A DNA stretch of 64,000 nt from Thalassospira lucentensis (GTDB taxonomy: Bacteria > Pseudomonadota > Alphaproteobacteria > Rhodospirillales > Thalassospiraceae), in assembly GCF_001613805.1 (NCBI RefSeq), contig NZ_LPVY01000013.1, positions 248,001-312,000 of the forward strand. The letters are read 5' to 3'. This document shows positions 9,751 through 18,713 of the stretch, piece after piece. Numbering within the stretch: position 1 is the stretch's first letter; every line of letters starts with the position of its first letter. The notes below the pieces were generated by a model, which saw only the letters and a program-made list of their open reading frames with translations, was not told where the DNA came from and made no database searches. The translations under genes were made by a program, and so were the position numbers.

Positions 9751-9756
9751 TATAAG
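9751..9756 (+). promoter_or_regulatory. Candidate -10 element for prfB
   Basis: TATAAG sits in the context CTGCTATAAGCGC, almost the same as at amiC. The -35 position (GTTTCA, 17 bases upstream) is weak, so this is a tentative call. Confidence 0.3.
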
Positions 9757-9821
9757 CGCCGCCGAAGTTGCTGCGATTCTTCGCGGCCTTACAGAATTTC
9801 ATATGAATAACGGAGACATCA

Positions 9822-10950
9822 ATGCGCGCCGAAGCACAGGCATTGGTCGATGAAATCAAGCAGTCGATGGCACTGCTGAGGAGGCATCTTTGACTGGGAT
9901 AACGCTCTTAGACGCCTCGACGAACTGAACGCGCTGGCCGAAGATCCCACCTTGTGGGACAAGCCGGAAAACGCGCAGAAAGTCATGCAGGAACGCACCC
10001 GGCTTGATGATGCCATCAATGGCTACAAGGCGCTTGCCCAGGAACTCGAAGACAATATCGGTCTGATCGAACTTGGCGAAGCCGAAGGCGATGACGAAAC
10101 CGTTGCCGAGGCCGAGCAGGGCCTGCGCAATATTCGCGAAATCGCGGCCAAGCGTGAACTTGAAAGCCTGCTTTCGGGCGAGGCCGATGCCAATGACGCC
10201 TATCTCGAAATCCATGCCGGTGCCGGCGGAACCGAGGCACAGGATTGGGCCAGCATGCTGGCCCGCATGTATGTGCGCTGGGCTGAGTCCAAGGGCTACA
10301 AGCTTGAAATGCTCGAAGAAAGCGATGGCGAGGAAGCCGGCATCAAATCGGTGACCTATAAAGTCACCGGTCACAATGCCTATGGCTGGCTTAAAAACGA
10401 GGTCGGCGTGCATCGTCTGGTGCGTATTTCGCCCTATGACAGTGCCGCGCGCCGCCATACCAGCTTCTCGTCCTGCTGGGTCTATCCGGTGATTGATGAC
10501 GATATCAATATCGAAGTGCTCGACAAGGACCTTCGGATTGATACCTACCGTGCATCGGGTGCCGGTGGTCAGCACGTCAACAGAACGGACTCGGCCGTGC
10601 GTATCACGCATATTCCGACCGGTATCGTCGCGCAGTGCCAGAACGACCGTTCACAGCACAAAAACCGCGATACCGCGATGAAGATGCTTAAAGCCCGCCT
10701 GTACGAAGCCGAACTTCAGAAACGCGAAGCCGAGGCCCAGGCGCTTGAGGATACCAAATCCGATATTGGCTGGGGCCATCAGATCCGCTCCTACGTGTTG
10801 CAGCCCTATCAGATGATCAAGGACCTGCGCACCGGTGTTGAAACATCCGATACCCAGGGCGTTCTGAACGGCGATCTTGATGACTTCATGGCCGCCGCCC
10901 TGGCCGCCAAGGTCACCGGTTCCGCCGGTGAGGTCGAAGACATCGATTGA
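9822..10950 (+). CDS. prfB: Peptide chain release factor 2, with programmed +1 frameshift
   Basis: RF2 recognises UGA and UAA and triggers peptide release. Translation starts at ATG 9822 (GGAG ribosome-binding site just upstream) and reads 23 codons to an in-frame TGA at 9891-9893. The slippery CTT TGA C is preceded by an internal Shine-Dalgarno AGGAGG at 9878-9883. Shifting by +1 resumes at GAC 9892 and gives [19 protein letters not shown], the normal RF2 sequence, for about 375 residues in total. The catalytic GGQ lies in [16 protein letters not shown]. The codon-recognition tripeptide is SPY rather than the E. coli SPF; I believe SPY is usual in this class. A predictor that ignores frameshifting would begin at 9952 and lose the N-terminus. 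Confidence 0.96.
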
Positions 10951-10983
10951 TAGATACTCTTGCCTGGTTCCAAAAAATAAAAG

Positions 10984-11010
10984 CCCCGTCTTTTCGACGG
11001 GGTTTTTTAT
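10984..11010 (+). terminator. Rho-independent terminator after prfB
   Basis: CCCCGTC-TTTTC-GACGGGG followed by TTTTTT, about 33 bases after the prfB stop codon. Confidence 0.9.
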
Positions 11011-11089
11011 TTTATACTTGTCTCATGTAGTGTTTAATATCTAAGGTTTAGTATAGGGGCGTGTATTTCGCATATTGAGGGTGGGTATT

Positions 11090-12430
11090 TTGAAAGTTCA
11101 AGAGATTAAGCTTTCCGAATTAGTAGTTAATAATGCGAATGATCGACATGGTGAACTGTCTTCACCTGAGTTGGGGATGTCTTGGCTTCTAGAGCATCGA
11201 GCTGCTCACATGCGTAAATTGACAAAAGATATAGTTTCCTCAGGTGAGATTTATGAAGCGCCTTTAGTCCTCAAAGAAAACGGAAAATACATCGTTTATG
11301 ACGGTAATCGTCGCACTACATGTTTAAAGTTTTTATCTGATCCTCAGTCCGCGCCAAATGAGAGTTGGCGTGAGTTCTTTTCTGTTGAGAGATCGAGATG
11401 GAACGGTAGTTTTCCAAATCAGATTTCATGTCAAGTTGAAGAAGATAGAGAACGAATAGACGAAATTCTCTATCGTCGTCATACAGGTGGTCAAGGTGGG
11501 GTTGGTCAAAGCCCTTGGGATCCCGAAGCGAAATCAAATTTTGTTAAACGAACAGGTAAGCATACCAAGGTAAATGTTGCTGAAGAGATTGAAACCAAAT
11601 TACGTGAAGCGAATTTGCTTGCCGACGATGTAAAGGTCCCTAGGTCAAACCTAAACCGACTTTTATCTTCGGACGCTCTGAGAAGTCGCGTTGGCATTTC
11701 TGTTGAAAAGAATAAGCTAAAAATTACTCATAATGAAGAAAAGGTTATGGGTGCTTTATTGCGAATTTGCAGCGATCTAATTGAGAAGAATGTGGTTTTG
11801 GAAGGGATATGGGATAATAAAGGAAAAAGAAAATACTTAGATATTCTTGAAAATGATGGAATATTGCCTTCAGCTAAGGATTCTCTAGAGCAAGAAAAGC
11901 CACTGAAAAGTAAGCCCAAAAAAGAAACCGAAAATTCTGGAGAAAACCGGGAGAGCACTAATTATCAGGTGGGAGGCGCACCGAAGCCTCACATTCGCCG
12001 AACACTAATTAGGACGGACATTGATTACGGAATAATCCAGCAACCGCATACTGCTAGATGCTACGATATATGGCAGGAATTGCAGTATCATCTATATTTC
12101 GATAAGCACAATAATGCAATTTCTGTGCTATTTCGCGTTTTAATAGAGAATGCGATAAATAACTACATACAAAAGTGTGGTGTGGTTGTTTATGACAAAG
12201 ATAAGCTGTCTAGTAGGTTTGTCAAAGTTGTTGATCACATGTTTGAAAATGGTGATTTAAGTAAAAAGGAGGCCCAAAATATAAAAAAATTCGAAAAATC
12301 AGAAAGCATTGTTTCTGTTAATACATTAAATGCTTACGTTCATAGCGAAAATTTCTTCCCATCTGACTTACATTTGAATTCGATGTTTGATAATTTGAGT
12401 CAGTTTTTGGTTTTATGCCTAAATAAGTGA
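11090..12430 (+). CDS. ParB-like N-terminal domain protein of unknown function, AT-rich
   Basis: A TTG start at 11090 follows a good ribosome-binding site (GAGGGTGG) and gives about 446 residues; the frame is open from 11075. The N-terminus (KVQEIKLSELVVNNANDRHG, then a helix and VYDGNRRTTCLKFL at about 70-85) matches the ParB/sulfiredoxin-like fold, in which the D-G-N-R-R segment lies at the nucleotide-binding site. A charged middle (about 260-300) leads to a helical C-terminal domain with VLFRVLIENAINNYI and ending NAYVHSENFFPSDLHLNSMFDNLSQFL. That ending resembles HEPN-like C-terminal domains of presumed defence proteins but lacks the arginine of the R-x4-H motif. Codon use is AT-rich, unlike all neighbours, and no partner gene adjoins it. 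I infer recent acquisition; a nuclease, NTPase or Abi role would be a guess. Confidence 0.8.
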   Translation: MKVQEIKLSELVVNNANDRHGELSSPELGMSWLLEHRAAHMRKLTKDIVSSGEIYEAPLVLKENGKYIVYDGNRRTTCLKFLSDPQSAPNESWREFFSVERSRWNGSFPNQISCQVEEDRERIDEILYRRHTGGQGGVGQSPWDPEAKSNFVKRTGKHTKVNVAEEIETKLREANLLADDVKVPRSNLNRLLSSDALRSRVGISVEKNKLKITHNEEKVMGALLRICSDLIEKNVVLEGIWDNKGKRKYLDILENDGILPSAKDSLEQEKPLKSKPKKETENSGENRESTNYQVGGAPKPHIRRTLIRTDIDYGIIQQPHTARCYDIWQELQYHLYFDKHNNAISVLFRVLIENAINNYIQKCGVVVYDKDKLSSRFVKVVDHMFENGDLSKKEAQNIKKFEKSESIVSVNTLNAYVHSENFFPSDLHLNSMFDNLSQFLVLCLNK

Positions 12431-12646
12431 CTGTCGTATAAGTTATCTGTTGATTAGGATGATATGGTTTTTGACGGTGAGCGCGTAAAAAACGTGTTTC
12501 TGTCATAGTCTCGCCTGATATGTCTGGCAGTATATTGCCCATACGCAAAATCCGTTGAAAAACGAAAGGGCCAAGTCGTTGAAAAATAGGGCCTCGACGG
12601 GTTTTGCATCTTGAGCAAACGTCTATCAGTCAGGTGAAGTCCAAAA
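12431..12646. repeat. Intergenic stretch with a short direct repeat
   Basis: No gene is apparent. CGTTGAAAAA followed shortly by GGGCC occurs twice (12553-12572 and 12577-12593). Composition rises in GC across it, so it may mark the right edge of the AT-rich insertion. Confidence 0.4.
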
Positions 12647-12898
12647 ATGCCGCGTCAGTCCCATGGCCAGGTCGCTGTTGGCGACCAGTTCAAACTTGCC
12701 ACCCCGAATGGCCCTGTTTTCGAAGTTATCAAAATCCGTGAAATGAGACCGGTCGATCATGCCCTGATCACCAAGGTTCGGGATCGAAAATCGCCGACGC
12801 TTATCGCGGTAACGACGCTGCTGGACCCGGAGTTTTATCGCCCGGTGCCCGCCGATCAGCGTTACGAAGATTACAATGACGGTATCCTGCGCGGCTAG
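12647..12898 (+). CDS. Small hypothetical protein, 83 residues
   Basis: ATG 12647 follows CAGGTGAAG at suitable spacing, and third-position GC is host-like. The product (FKLATPNGPVFEVIKI, then LITKVRDRKSPTLIAVTTLLDPEFYRPV) looks like a small beta-rich domain without cysteines, a signal peptide or membrane segments. I do not recognise the family. A frame on the opposite strand covers the same bases but has no ribosome-binding site. Confidence 0.6.
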   Translation: MPRQSHGQVAVGDQFKLATPNGPVFEVIKIREMRPVDHALITKVRDRKSPTLIAVTTLLDPEFYRPVPADQRYEDYNDGILRG

Positions 12899-13053
12899 GA
12901 AACCCTTCGTTTCCGCCGTTATCAAGATGCCGTACATAGTGTTTTTCCCGTCCGCTCACAAAACCTGCAATAAATTCTGTTGGCAGGGCGGTTCAATGAC
13001 GATGAAATGGACGCCATCAAAACGCATCAAACATTTCATCGGGGACCGCCTAT

Positions 13054-13656
13054 ATGCCACGCGAAGACAGAAACGCCCTTCTTGCCAGCCTGTTTGCCAC
13101 ACTTGAAAACGACATCCTGCCCAAAACCCGTGTGGGCGTCGCGGCTGGAAACAAGATTTTCGGGGCGGCCCTGTTGCGCAAATCAGATCATTCGCTGGTG
13201 CTGGCCGAAACCAACAACGAAACGGAAAACCCGCTTTGGCATGGCGAAGTCCATTGCCTGAAACGGTTTTACGAAATGCCTTCTGATGCGCGCCCCGCAA
13301 CGTCGGATCTGATTTTTCTGTCAACACATGAACCCTGTTCGATGTGCCTGTCGGCGATCACCTGGGCGGGGTTTGATAATTTCTATTATTTCTTCAGCCA
13401 TGAGGATTCCCGCGATGCGTTTGAAATCCCCCATGACCTTAAAATCCTCAAAGAGGTCTTCACCCTTGATGCCGGGGAATACAACAAATCCAACGCATTC
13501 TGGCAAAGCCATTCCATGATGGCCATGATTGCCGACCTGCCCGAAGCCGACCGCGCGCCATGGCTTGAAAAGGCAAAATCGATTGCCGCGCAATATGACG
13601 CGCTTTCCGATCAGTATCAGGACGGCAAGGGCGCAAACGATATTCCGCTGAACTAG
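13054..13656 (+). CDS. Cytidine/deoxycytidylate deaminase-fold protein
   Basis: A 200-residue zinc-dependent deaminase of the nucleoside/tRNA deaminase superfamily. The zinc site is visible as HGE (in LWHGEVHCLKR, where most relatives have HAE) with the catalytic glutamate, and as PCSMC with both zinc-binding cysteines. The C-terminal part (NFYYFFSHEDSRDAFEIPHDLKILKEVF) is not that of TadA, which argues against tRNA adenosine deaminase. Substrate unknown; a free base or nucleoside is likely. Neighbours do not share an obvious pathway. Confidence 0.85.
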   Translation: MPREDRNALLASLFATLENDILPKTRVGVAAGNKIFGAALLRKSDHSLVLAETNNETENPLWHGEVHCLKRFYEMPSDARPATSDLIFLSTHEPCSMCLSAITWAGFDNFYYFFSHEDSRDAFEIPHDLKILKEVFTLDAGEYNKSNAFWQSHSMMAMIADLPEADRAPWLEKAKSIAAQYDALSDQYQDGKGANDIPLN

Positions 13657-13738
13657 GATTGCGGGCGCGATCTGGTACTTTCACGTTTGAGTCCGAATCT
13701 GGCGAGTTTTATCTGCGTGATCTGCTAGACTGCCGGGC

Positions 13739-15265
13739 ATGGAACAGCTCAATGATGATATCTGCTATCACGCATTAAAGGCCCGGGATCGCCGGTTTGA
13801 CGGCCGGTTTTACACCGCCGTTCTGACCACCGGGATTTTCTGCCGTCCGATATGCCCCGCCGTCACGCCAAAGCGCGTGAATGTGCAATTTTATCCCAGT
13901 GCGGAGGCGGCAATTGCCCACGGGTTCCGCCCATGCCTGCGCTGCCGCCCCGAAGCCGCCCCCGGATCCCCGGCCAGTGCCGGGGTTCACGCCACCGTTG
14001 CCCGTGCGGTAAGGCTGATCGAGGAAGGCGCACTTGAAACCGGATCGGTCGAACAGCTTGCCGGGCGGCTTGGCATCGGGGATCGGCATCTGCGCCGTAT
14101 TTTCAAGGAACATACCGGCGTCACCCCGCAGGACCATGCCAAGGCACGCCGACTGCTGCGCGCGCGCCAGCTTATTGTCGACAGCAACCTGTCGATGACG
14201 GAAATCGCCGATATTGCCGGGTTCGGCAGCTTGCGCCGGTTTAACGATGCGATGAAAACGGCCTACGGCCACGCCCCGACCGCGTTCCGGCGCGGCATAA
14301 AGCCAGAACCGGTATCAGATAAAAACGATAATGATCCCTTTGCCCCCAAAAGCGACGATCTCATCCTGCGCCTGCGTGCGCGGCAACCCTTTGATGCCAA
14401 CTACCTTCTGACATTCTTCCGGGCACGCGCCATTCCCGGGCTGGAGGCGGTGGGGGATCGCACCTATGCGCGCGGTTTTCGCATCCATGATGCCGTCGGT
14501 CTGATGATATGCCGGTTTGCCGTCGATCAGGGCGGTGTGGAAGTCATCCTGCGCGGTCCGGCGCGCGATGCCGTGCTTGAAATCGGGGGCCGGGTTAGGC
14601 GGTTGTTTGATCTGGATGCCGATGTGCCCTCGATCACGGCCCTGTTTGCTGATGATGAATTGCTGCGTCCCTTGGTCGATAAACGCCCCGGCCTGCGTGT
14701 GCCGGGATGCTGGGACCGGTTTGAACTGGCGATCCGGGCGGTATTGGGCCAACAGGTGTCGGTTGCCGCTGCCCGTACCTTGGCCGGGCGACTGGTGGCA
14801 CGCTTTGGCGAAGCTCTGCCTGAAAACCTGATTGCCGGAACGGGTATCACCCATCTGTTCCCGAAACCCGACGCCCTGCAACAACAGGATCTGATCTCGA
14901 TCGGGCTTACGACCCGACGCACCCAGACACTTGCCGATATCATCGATCTGTTTGCCGATCCCGACAGTGACCGCAAATCGGGCGATGTCATATTGGCCGA
15001 AATGGCCGCGACCAAGGGGATTGGCCCGTGGACGTTGAATTATTTCGGCCTGCGCGGGCTTGGCGACCCGGATGCGTTCCCGGCGGCGGACCTTGGCATC
15101 CTGAAGGCATCTGAAATCGGTGGGGGGCCGGCAAAGCCCAAGCCACTGGAACAGCATGCAGAACGCTGGCGCCCGTGGCGGGCTTATGCCGCGCAATATC
15201 TATGGTCGGCACTTGAACAGGAACATGCGCCCAAACCCCAGCCGAAAACAAAGAAAGGGAAATGA
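13739..15265 (+). CDS. alkA: Ada-AraC-AlkA fusion: DNA-3-methyladenine glycosylase 2 with regulatory N-terminus
   Basis: The 508-residue protein joins an Ada zinc/methyl-acceptor domain (about 8-75; cysteines in FCRPICP and PCLRCRPE), an AraC helix-turn-helix (about 85-180, GFGSLRRFNDAMKTAYGHAPTAFRR), an AlkA N-terminal domain, and a helix-hairpin-helix glycosylase (about 320-460) with RAVLGQQVSVAAA and KGIGPWTLNYFGLRGLGDPDAFPAADLGI split across the HhH and catalytic aspartate regions. It excises alkylated purines and probably senses methylphosphotriesters to activate its own operon, as in Ada. It overlaps ogt by four bases (ATGA), indicating translational coupling into one repair operon. Confidence 0.93.
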   Translation: MEQLNDDICYHALKARDRRFDGRFYTAVLTTGIFCRPICPAVTPKRVNVQFYPSAEAAIAHGFRPCLRCRPEAAPGSPASAGVHATVARAVRLIEEGALETGSVEQLAGRLGIGDRHLRRIFKEHTGVTPQDHAKARRLLRARQLIVDSNLSMTEIADIAGFGSLRRFNDAMKTAYGHAPTAFRRGIKPEPVSDKNDNDPFAPKSDDLILRLRARQPFDANYLLTFFRARAIPGLEAVGDRTYARGFRIHDAVGLMICRFAVDQGGVEVILRGPARDAVLEIGGRVRRLFDLDADVPSITALFADDELLRPLVDKRPGLRVPGCWDRFELAIRAVLGQQVSVAAARTLAGRLVARFGEALPENLIAGTGITHLFPKPDALQQQDLISIGLTTRRTQTLADIIDLFADPDSDRKSGDVILAEMAATKGIGPWTLNYFGLRGLGDPDAFPAADLGILKASEIGGGPAKPKPLEQHAERWRPWRAYAAQYLWSALEQEHAPKPQPKTKKGK

Positions 15266-15789
15266 TCATGACAACCCGCATCGACATTGCCCGCTATCAC
15301 AGCCCGATTGGCAAACTCAGCCTTGCGATGGTGGATGGCAAACTGGTGCATCTGGATTTCGAAAACAACGATGACCGCCTGCACACGATCCAGACGCGAC
15401 GTTTCAAGAATATCGACTGGCACGAAGGCGGCACTGCTCCGAAATCGGTCACGGACTGGCTGGATGGTTATTTTGCCGGTCGCCTCATGCCCTTGCCGAT
15501 GGCGTATATCCGGATGATCGGCACCGATTTTCAGAAATCTGTGTGGGATGCCCTGATCATGATCCCCAGCGGTGAAAGCCGGTCTTATGCCGGGCAGGCC
15601 GATATCCTTGGCAATCCCAAAGCGGTGCGGGCGGTGGCACGCGCCAATGCGCTGAACCCGGTATCGATCATCGTGCCGTGCCATCGGGTGATTGGATCGG
15701 ACGGTACTCTGACCGGCTATGCTGGCGGGCTTGATCGCAAACGCTGGCTGCTCGATCACGAGGCGTCGATGGCCACGAAAGCCGCCTGA
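15262..15789 (+). CDS. ogt: Methylated-DNA--protein-cysteine S-methyltransferase
   Basis: A suicide enzyme that removes O6-methyl groups from guanine. Of 175 residues, the C-terminal half has the active-site PCHRV (in SIIVPCHRVIG) and the DNA-binding helix with GESRSYAGQADILGNPKAVRAVARANALNP. The start ATG 15262 overlaps the alkA stop; a second ATG six bases on is better placed for the GGGAA site and cannot be excluded. Confidence 0.93.
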   Translation: MIMTTRIDIARYHSPIGKLSLAMVDGKLVHLDFENNDDRLHTIQTRRFKNIDWHEGGTAPKSVTDWLDGYFAGRLMPLPMAYIRMIGTDFQKSVWDALIMIPSGESRSYAGQADILGNPKAVRAVARANALNPVSIIVPCHRVIGSDGTLTGYAGGLDRKRWLLDHEASMATKAA

Positions 15790-15889
15790 TCCTTTAGGTT
15801 CTGATTCCCGATAATCCCGAATTATAGCGTATGCCAACCGGCGGATTAGGCGCCGGAACGCTATTTCCTTGTCTGAAAGGTTTCATCTG

Positions 15890-16522
15890 ATGAAGCTTCA
15901 TGATTACGCCGGATCACAAAACGCGTGGAAGATACGCCAGCTTTGCGCCCATCTTGGCCGTGAATACCAGACACAGTGGGTTTCGATTTTTACCGGCGAA
16001 AGCCATACCGATGCGTTCTATGAAATGAACCCGGCGGGGGCGGTTCCGGTACTGGAACTTGATGATGGGCGCTGTATTGCTGAATCAAACGCCATTCTGC
16101 TTTATCTGGCGGACGGAACGGATTATTTGCCCTCGGACGCCTATGAACGCGCCAAGGTCTGCCAGTGGCTGTTTTTTGAAACCGATTATATACAGGCAAC
16201 CATAGCCTGCCTTCGATACTGGAACCTGACGGGGAAGAATGACCGGAATGCCGGGCAACTGCCGTTGCGCCGGGCCAAGGCGACACAGGTTTTAGGCATG
16301 CTTGACCGGCATTTGCGCGATCATGATTTTCTTGCAAATTCCGGCTATTCGGTCGCGGATATCGCGGTCTATGCCTACACCCATCTGGCACATGAGGCCG
16401 ATCTGGATATGACCCCCTATGACGGGATCAATCGCTGGATCAAACGGATTGGCGCGATTGTCGGGGGCACGGTGCCGGTCCGCTATTACAGCGAAGACCC
16501 GCTCAGCGATCAGGATTTGTAA
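15890..16522 (+). CDS. Glutathione S-transferase family protein
   Basis: I start at ATG 15890 because GAAAGG lies nine bases upstream and the family begins MKLHDYAGS. The 210-residue product has a thioredoxin-like N-domain (cis-proline in AGAVPVLELDDG, then ES for glutathione binding) and an all-helical C-domain with the N-capping box region YSVADIAVYAYTHLA. Substrate cannot be deduced. It converges on the alcohol dehydrogenase. Confidence 0.88.
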   Translation: MKLHDYAGSQNAWKIRQLCAHLGREYQTQWVSIFTGESHTDAFYEMNPAGAVPVLELDDGRCIAESNAILLYLADGTDYLPSDAYERAKVCQWLFFETDYIQATIACLRYWNLTGKNDRNAGQLPLRRAKATQVLGMLDRHLRDHDFLANSGYSVADIAVYAYTHLAHEADLDMTPYDGINRWIKRIGAIVGGTVPVRYYSEDPLSDQDL

Positions 16523-16542
16523 TCATCGCCATAAAACAGAAT

Positions 16543-16567
16543 GGGTCGCCCCATCGGGCGACCCTTT
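16543..16567. terminator. Terminator between GST and adhP
   Basis: GGGTCGCCC-CATC-GGGCGACCC with T-rich sequence downstream and A-rich upstream, placed between convergent genes. Confidence 0.8.
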
Positions 16568-16606
16568 TGCTTTTTTCGTGCCGCTATGGGCCGCGATTGT
16601 GATCGA

Positions 16607-17629
16607 TCAGATCGACATCACGATACGGCCATCAATGGTACCGGCCCGCATGCGGTCAAAGATCGAATTGATGTTTTCCATCGGTTCGGTGGTGAAGTGC
16701 GAATGCACCTTGCCATCGCCCGCAAATTCCAATGCTTCCTGAAGGTCGGCACGCGTGCCGACGATGGATCCGCGAATGGTTTTGCGCGACAGGACGGTAT
16801 CAAAGATATCAAGCTCGAACTTGCCGGGCGGCAGGCCGCACAATGCCATGGTACCATGACGGCCCAGCATGCCGACACCCTGCGCAAAGGCGGATTTGGA
16901 AACGGCCGTTACCAGAACCCCGTTCGCACCACCCATCTGGTTTTGCACTTCGGCAACCACGTCGGTTTCCTTGGCATTCAAAACCCAATCGGCACCAAGG
17001 TCCTTGGCAAGTTTCAGTTTTTCCGGACTGATATCAACCGCAATCACCTTCATACCCATGGCCTTGGCATATTGCACGGCCATGTGGCCAAGCCCGCCGA
17101 CGCCGGAAATGACAACGGTTTCACCCGGTTTGCATTCGGTTTCCTTAAGCCCCTTGTAAACCGTAACCCCGGCGCAAAGCACCGGTGCGGCATTGCCAAA
17201 TTCAAGCGGATCGGGCAGGTGGCCGACATAGTTCGGATCGGCAAGAACATATTCGGCAAAGCCGCCATTGACCGAATAGCCGGTATTAAGCTGTTCGCCG
17301 CAAAGTGTTTCCCAACCGGTAATGCAATGATGGCAATGCCCGCAGGCCGAATGCAGCCACGGCACCCCAACCCGGTCGCCTTCCTTGACCGATGTAACAC
17401 CTTCGCCGACTTCGGCAACAATGCCGACACCTTCATGGCCGGGGATAAAGGGCGGGTTCGGCTTGACCGGCCAATCGCCTTCGGCGGCGTGCAGGTCGGT
17501 ATGGCAAACACCGGATGCCTCGATCTTGACAAGGATTTTACCGGGCGTGACTTTGGGAACGGTGACTTCCTCGATCGACAATGGCTTGCCGAATTCCCGC
17601 ACGACGGCGGCCTTCATGGTAGCAGGCAT
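16607..17629 (-). CDS. adhP: Zinc-dependent alcohol dehydrogenase (AdhP type)
   Basis: The start at 17629 follows an excellent AAGGAGGA site. The 340-residue medium-chain dehydrogenase has the catalytic zinc ligands (GVCHTDLHAAEGDW, GHEGVGIV), the structural zinc lobe CGHCHHCITGWETLC, and the NAD fold GVGGLGHMAVQYAKAMG. The family oxidises ethanol and other primary alcohols in the cytoplasm. The close match in pattern to AdhP makes the name likely but not certain. Confidence 0.9.
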   Translation of the reverse strand: MPATMKAAVVREFGKPLSIEEVTVPKVTPGKILVKIEASGVCHTDLHAAEGDWPVKPNPPFIPGHEGVGIVAEVGEGVTSVKEGDRVGVPWLHSACGHCHHCITGWETLCGEQLNTGYSVNGGFAEYVLADPNYVGHLPDPLEFGNAAPVLCAGVTVYKGLKETECKPGETVVISGVGGLGHMAVQYAKAMGMKVIAVDISPEKLKLAKDLGADWVLNAKETDVVAEVQNQMGGANGVLVTAVSKSAFAQGVGMLGRHGTMALCGLPPGKFELDIFDTVLSRKTIRGSIVGTRADLQEALEFAGDGKVHSHFTTEPMENINSIFDRMRAGTIDGRIVMSI

Positions 17630-17755
17630 GCTCGTATCCTCCTTGCGGAATGACTTTGTGCCCGAAAATCCGGGCACGCATTAAACGCGCAGGAAGGGTA
17701 TAGGTTGTTGGGGTTCTAAACTTTGCGCTGTATCAAGGAACGCGATAAAAGCCGA

Positions 17756-18574
17756 CTAGTCATCCTCGCCCGGAAGCTCCAGAACATAGTCCTGATAATA
17801 GTCGGGCGGCATTCCGGCCTCATATCGGGCTTCGTCGTTAAACGGCGGTTTAAGCGGCCCACGGAAATGTTTGCGCAGCATGTCATGCCATGTCGTGTAA
17901 TAGGGCAGGCCGCGCTGATCACAGACATATTCATAATATTTACGCCCCGCCGCGACATGGGCGATTTCATCATGGGCGATGATTTTAAGGATGCGCGCAC
18001 TCTCGGTATCACCATGCGACAGCAGCCGTTCAATAGTCGGCGGTGTGGCATCAAGACCGCGCGCCTCGAACACCATCGGCACCACGGCAAGACGCGGCAG
18101 AATGTCATAGGCCGTATCCATCGATGTCTGCCACAGGCCATCATGGGCCGGCAAATCACCATAAGCCGCATCCATTTCGCCCAGACGTTTGTTGATCATC
18201 TTGAAATGGCGCGCCTCGTCATCGGCGACCTGAACCCAGGCATCATGAAAATGCTTGGGCATGTCGGCTTCGGGAAAGCGCACGCAAAGGTCCCACGCCA
18301 GATCAATGGCATTAAGTTCGATATGCGCCAGCGCATGCAAAAGCCCGATGCGCCCCTGAACGCTGCCCTTTTTACGCTTGGGCATTTTGTTGGGCGGCAG
18401 CAGTTCGGGCTTTGCCGGGCGGCCCGGGCGGTCTGGAAGATCGGTTGATCCAACCTCGGTAATCTCACCATTACGCCACATCGCCGCCATTTCGGCGGTG
18501 ACATCGGCTTTTTCTGTGGCGTCCGCCGTCATAAGGGCACGTTTGGCGGCTTCGGCAAGGGTAAGGCGGGACAT
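17756..18574 (-). CDS. DUF455 / ferritin-like domain protein
   Basis: A 272-residue protein, starting at MSRLTLAEA (18574) with GGAAA upstream. Two E-x-x-H-type pairs typical of a di-iron four-helix bundle are present (HIELNAIDLA and ADDEARHFKMI; later VFEARGLD and AHDEIAHVAAG). The fold places it with MiaE-like and rubrerythrin-like proteins (DUF455). The reaction is unknown; an oxygenase or tRNA-modifying role is conjecture. Confidence 0.85.
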   Translation of the reverse strand: MSRLTLAEAAKRALMTADATEKADVTAEMAAMWRNGEITEVGSTDLPDRPGRPAKPELLPPNKMPKRKKGSVQGRIGLLHALAHIELNAIDLAWDLCVRFPEADMPKHFHDAWVQVADDEARHFKMINKRLGEMDAAYGDLPAHDGLWQTSMDTAYDILPRLAVVPMVFEARGLDATPPTIERLLSHGDTESARILKIIAHDEIAHVAAGRKYYEYVCDQRGLPYYTTWHDMLRKHFRGPLKPPFNDEARYEAGMPPDYYQDYVLELPGEDD

Positions 18575-18662
18575 GGGCTGTTTCCGGAACATGAAGAATT
18601 ACCGGCTTTCTGTGCCATGTGCGCCAAGGCGGGTCAATCCCGGCATACTGATGACACAAAAA

Positions 18663-18690
18663 AGGGCGACCGGAAAATCACGGTCGCCCT
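18663..18690 (-). terminator. Terminator of the receiver-like gene
   Basis: AGGGCGACCG / CGGTCGCCCT forms a ten-base-pair stem. Read on the minus strand it is followed by a T-run, so it ends transcription of the gene at 18714-19484. Confidence 0.8.
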
Positions 18691-18713
18691 GTCAAAACGG
18701 TATGGTCTGTCGA

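Noticed and set aside
12626-12937. Minus-strand gene of 103 codons
   Set aside because: It is the complement of the better supported 83-residue gene and lacks a ribosome-binding site.
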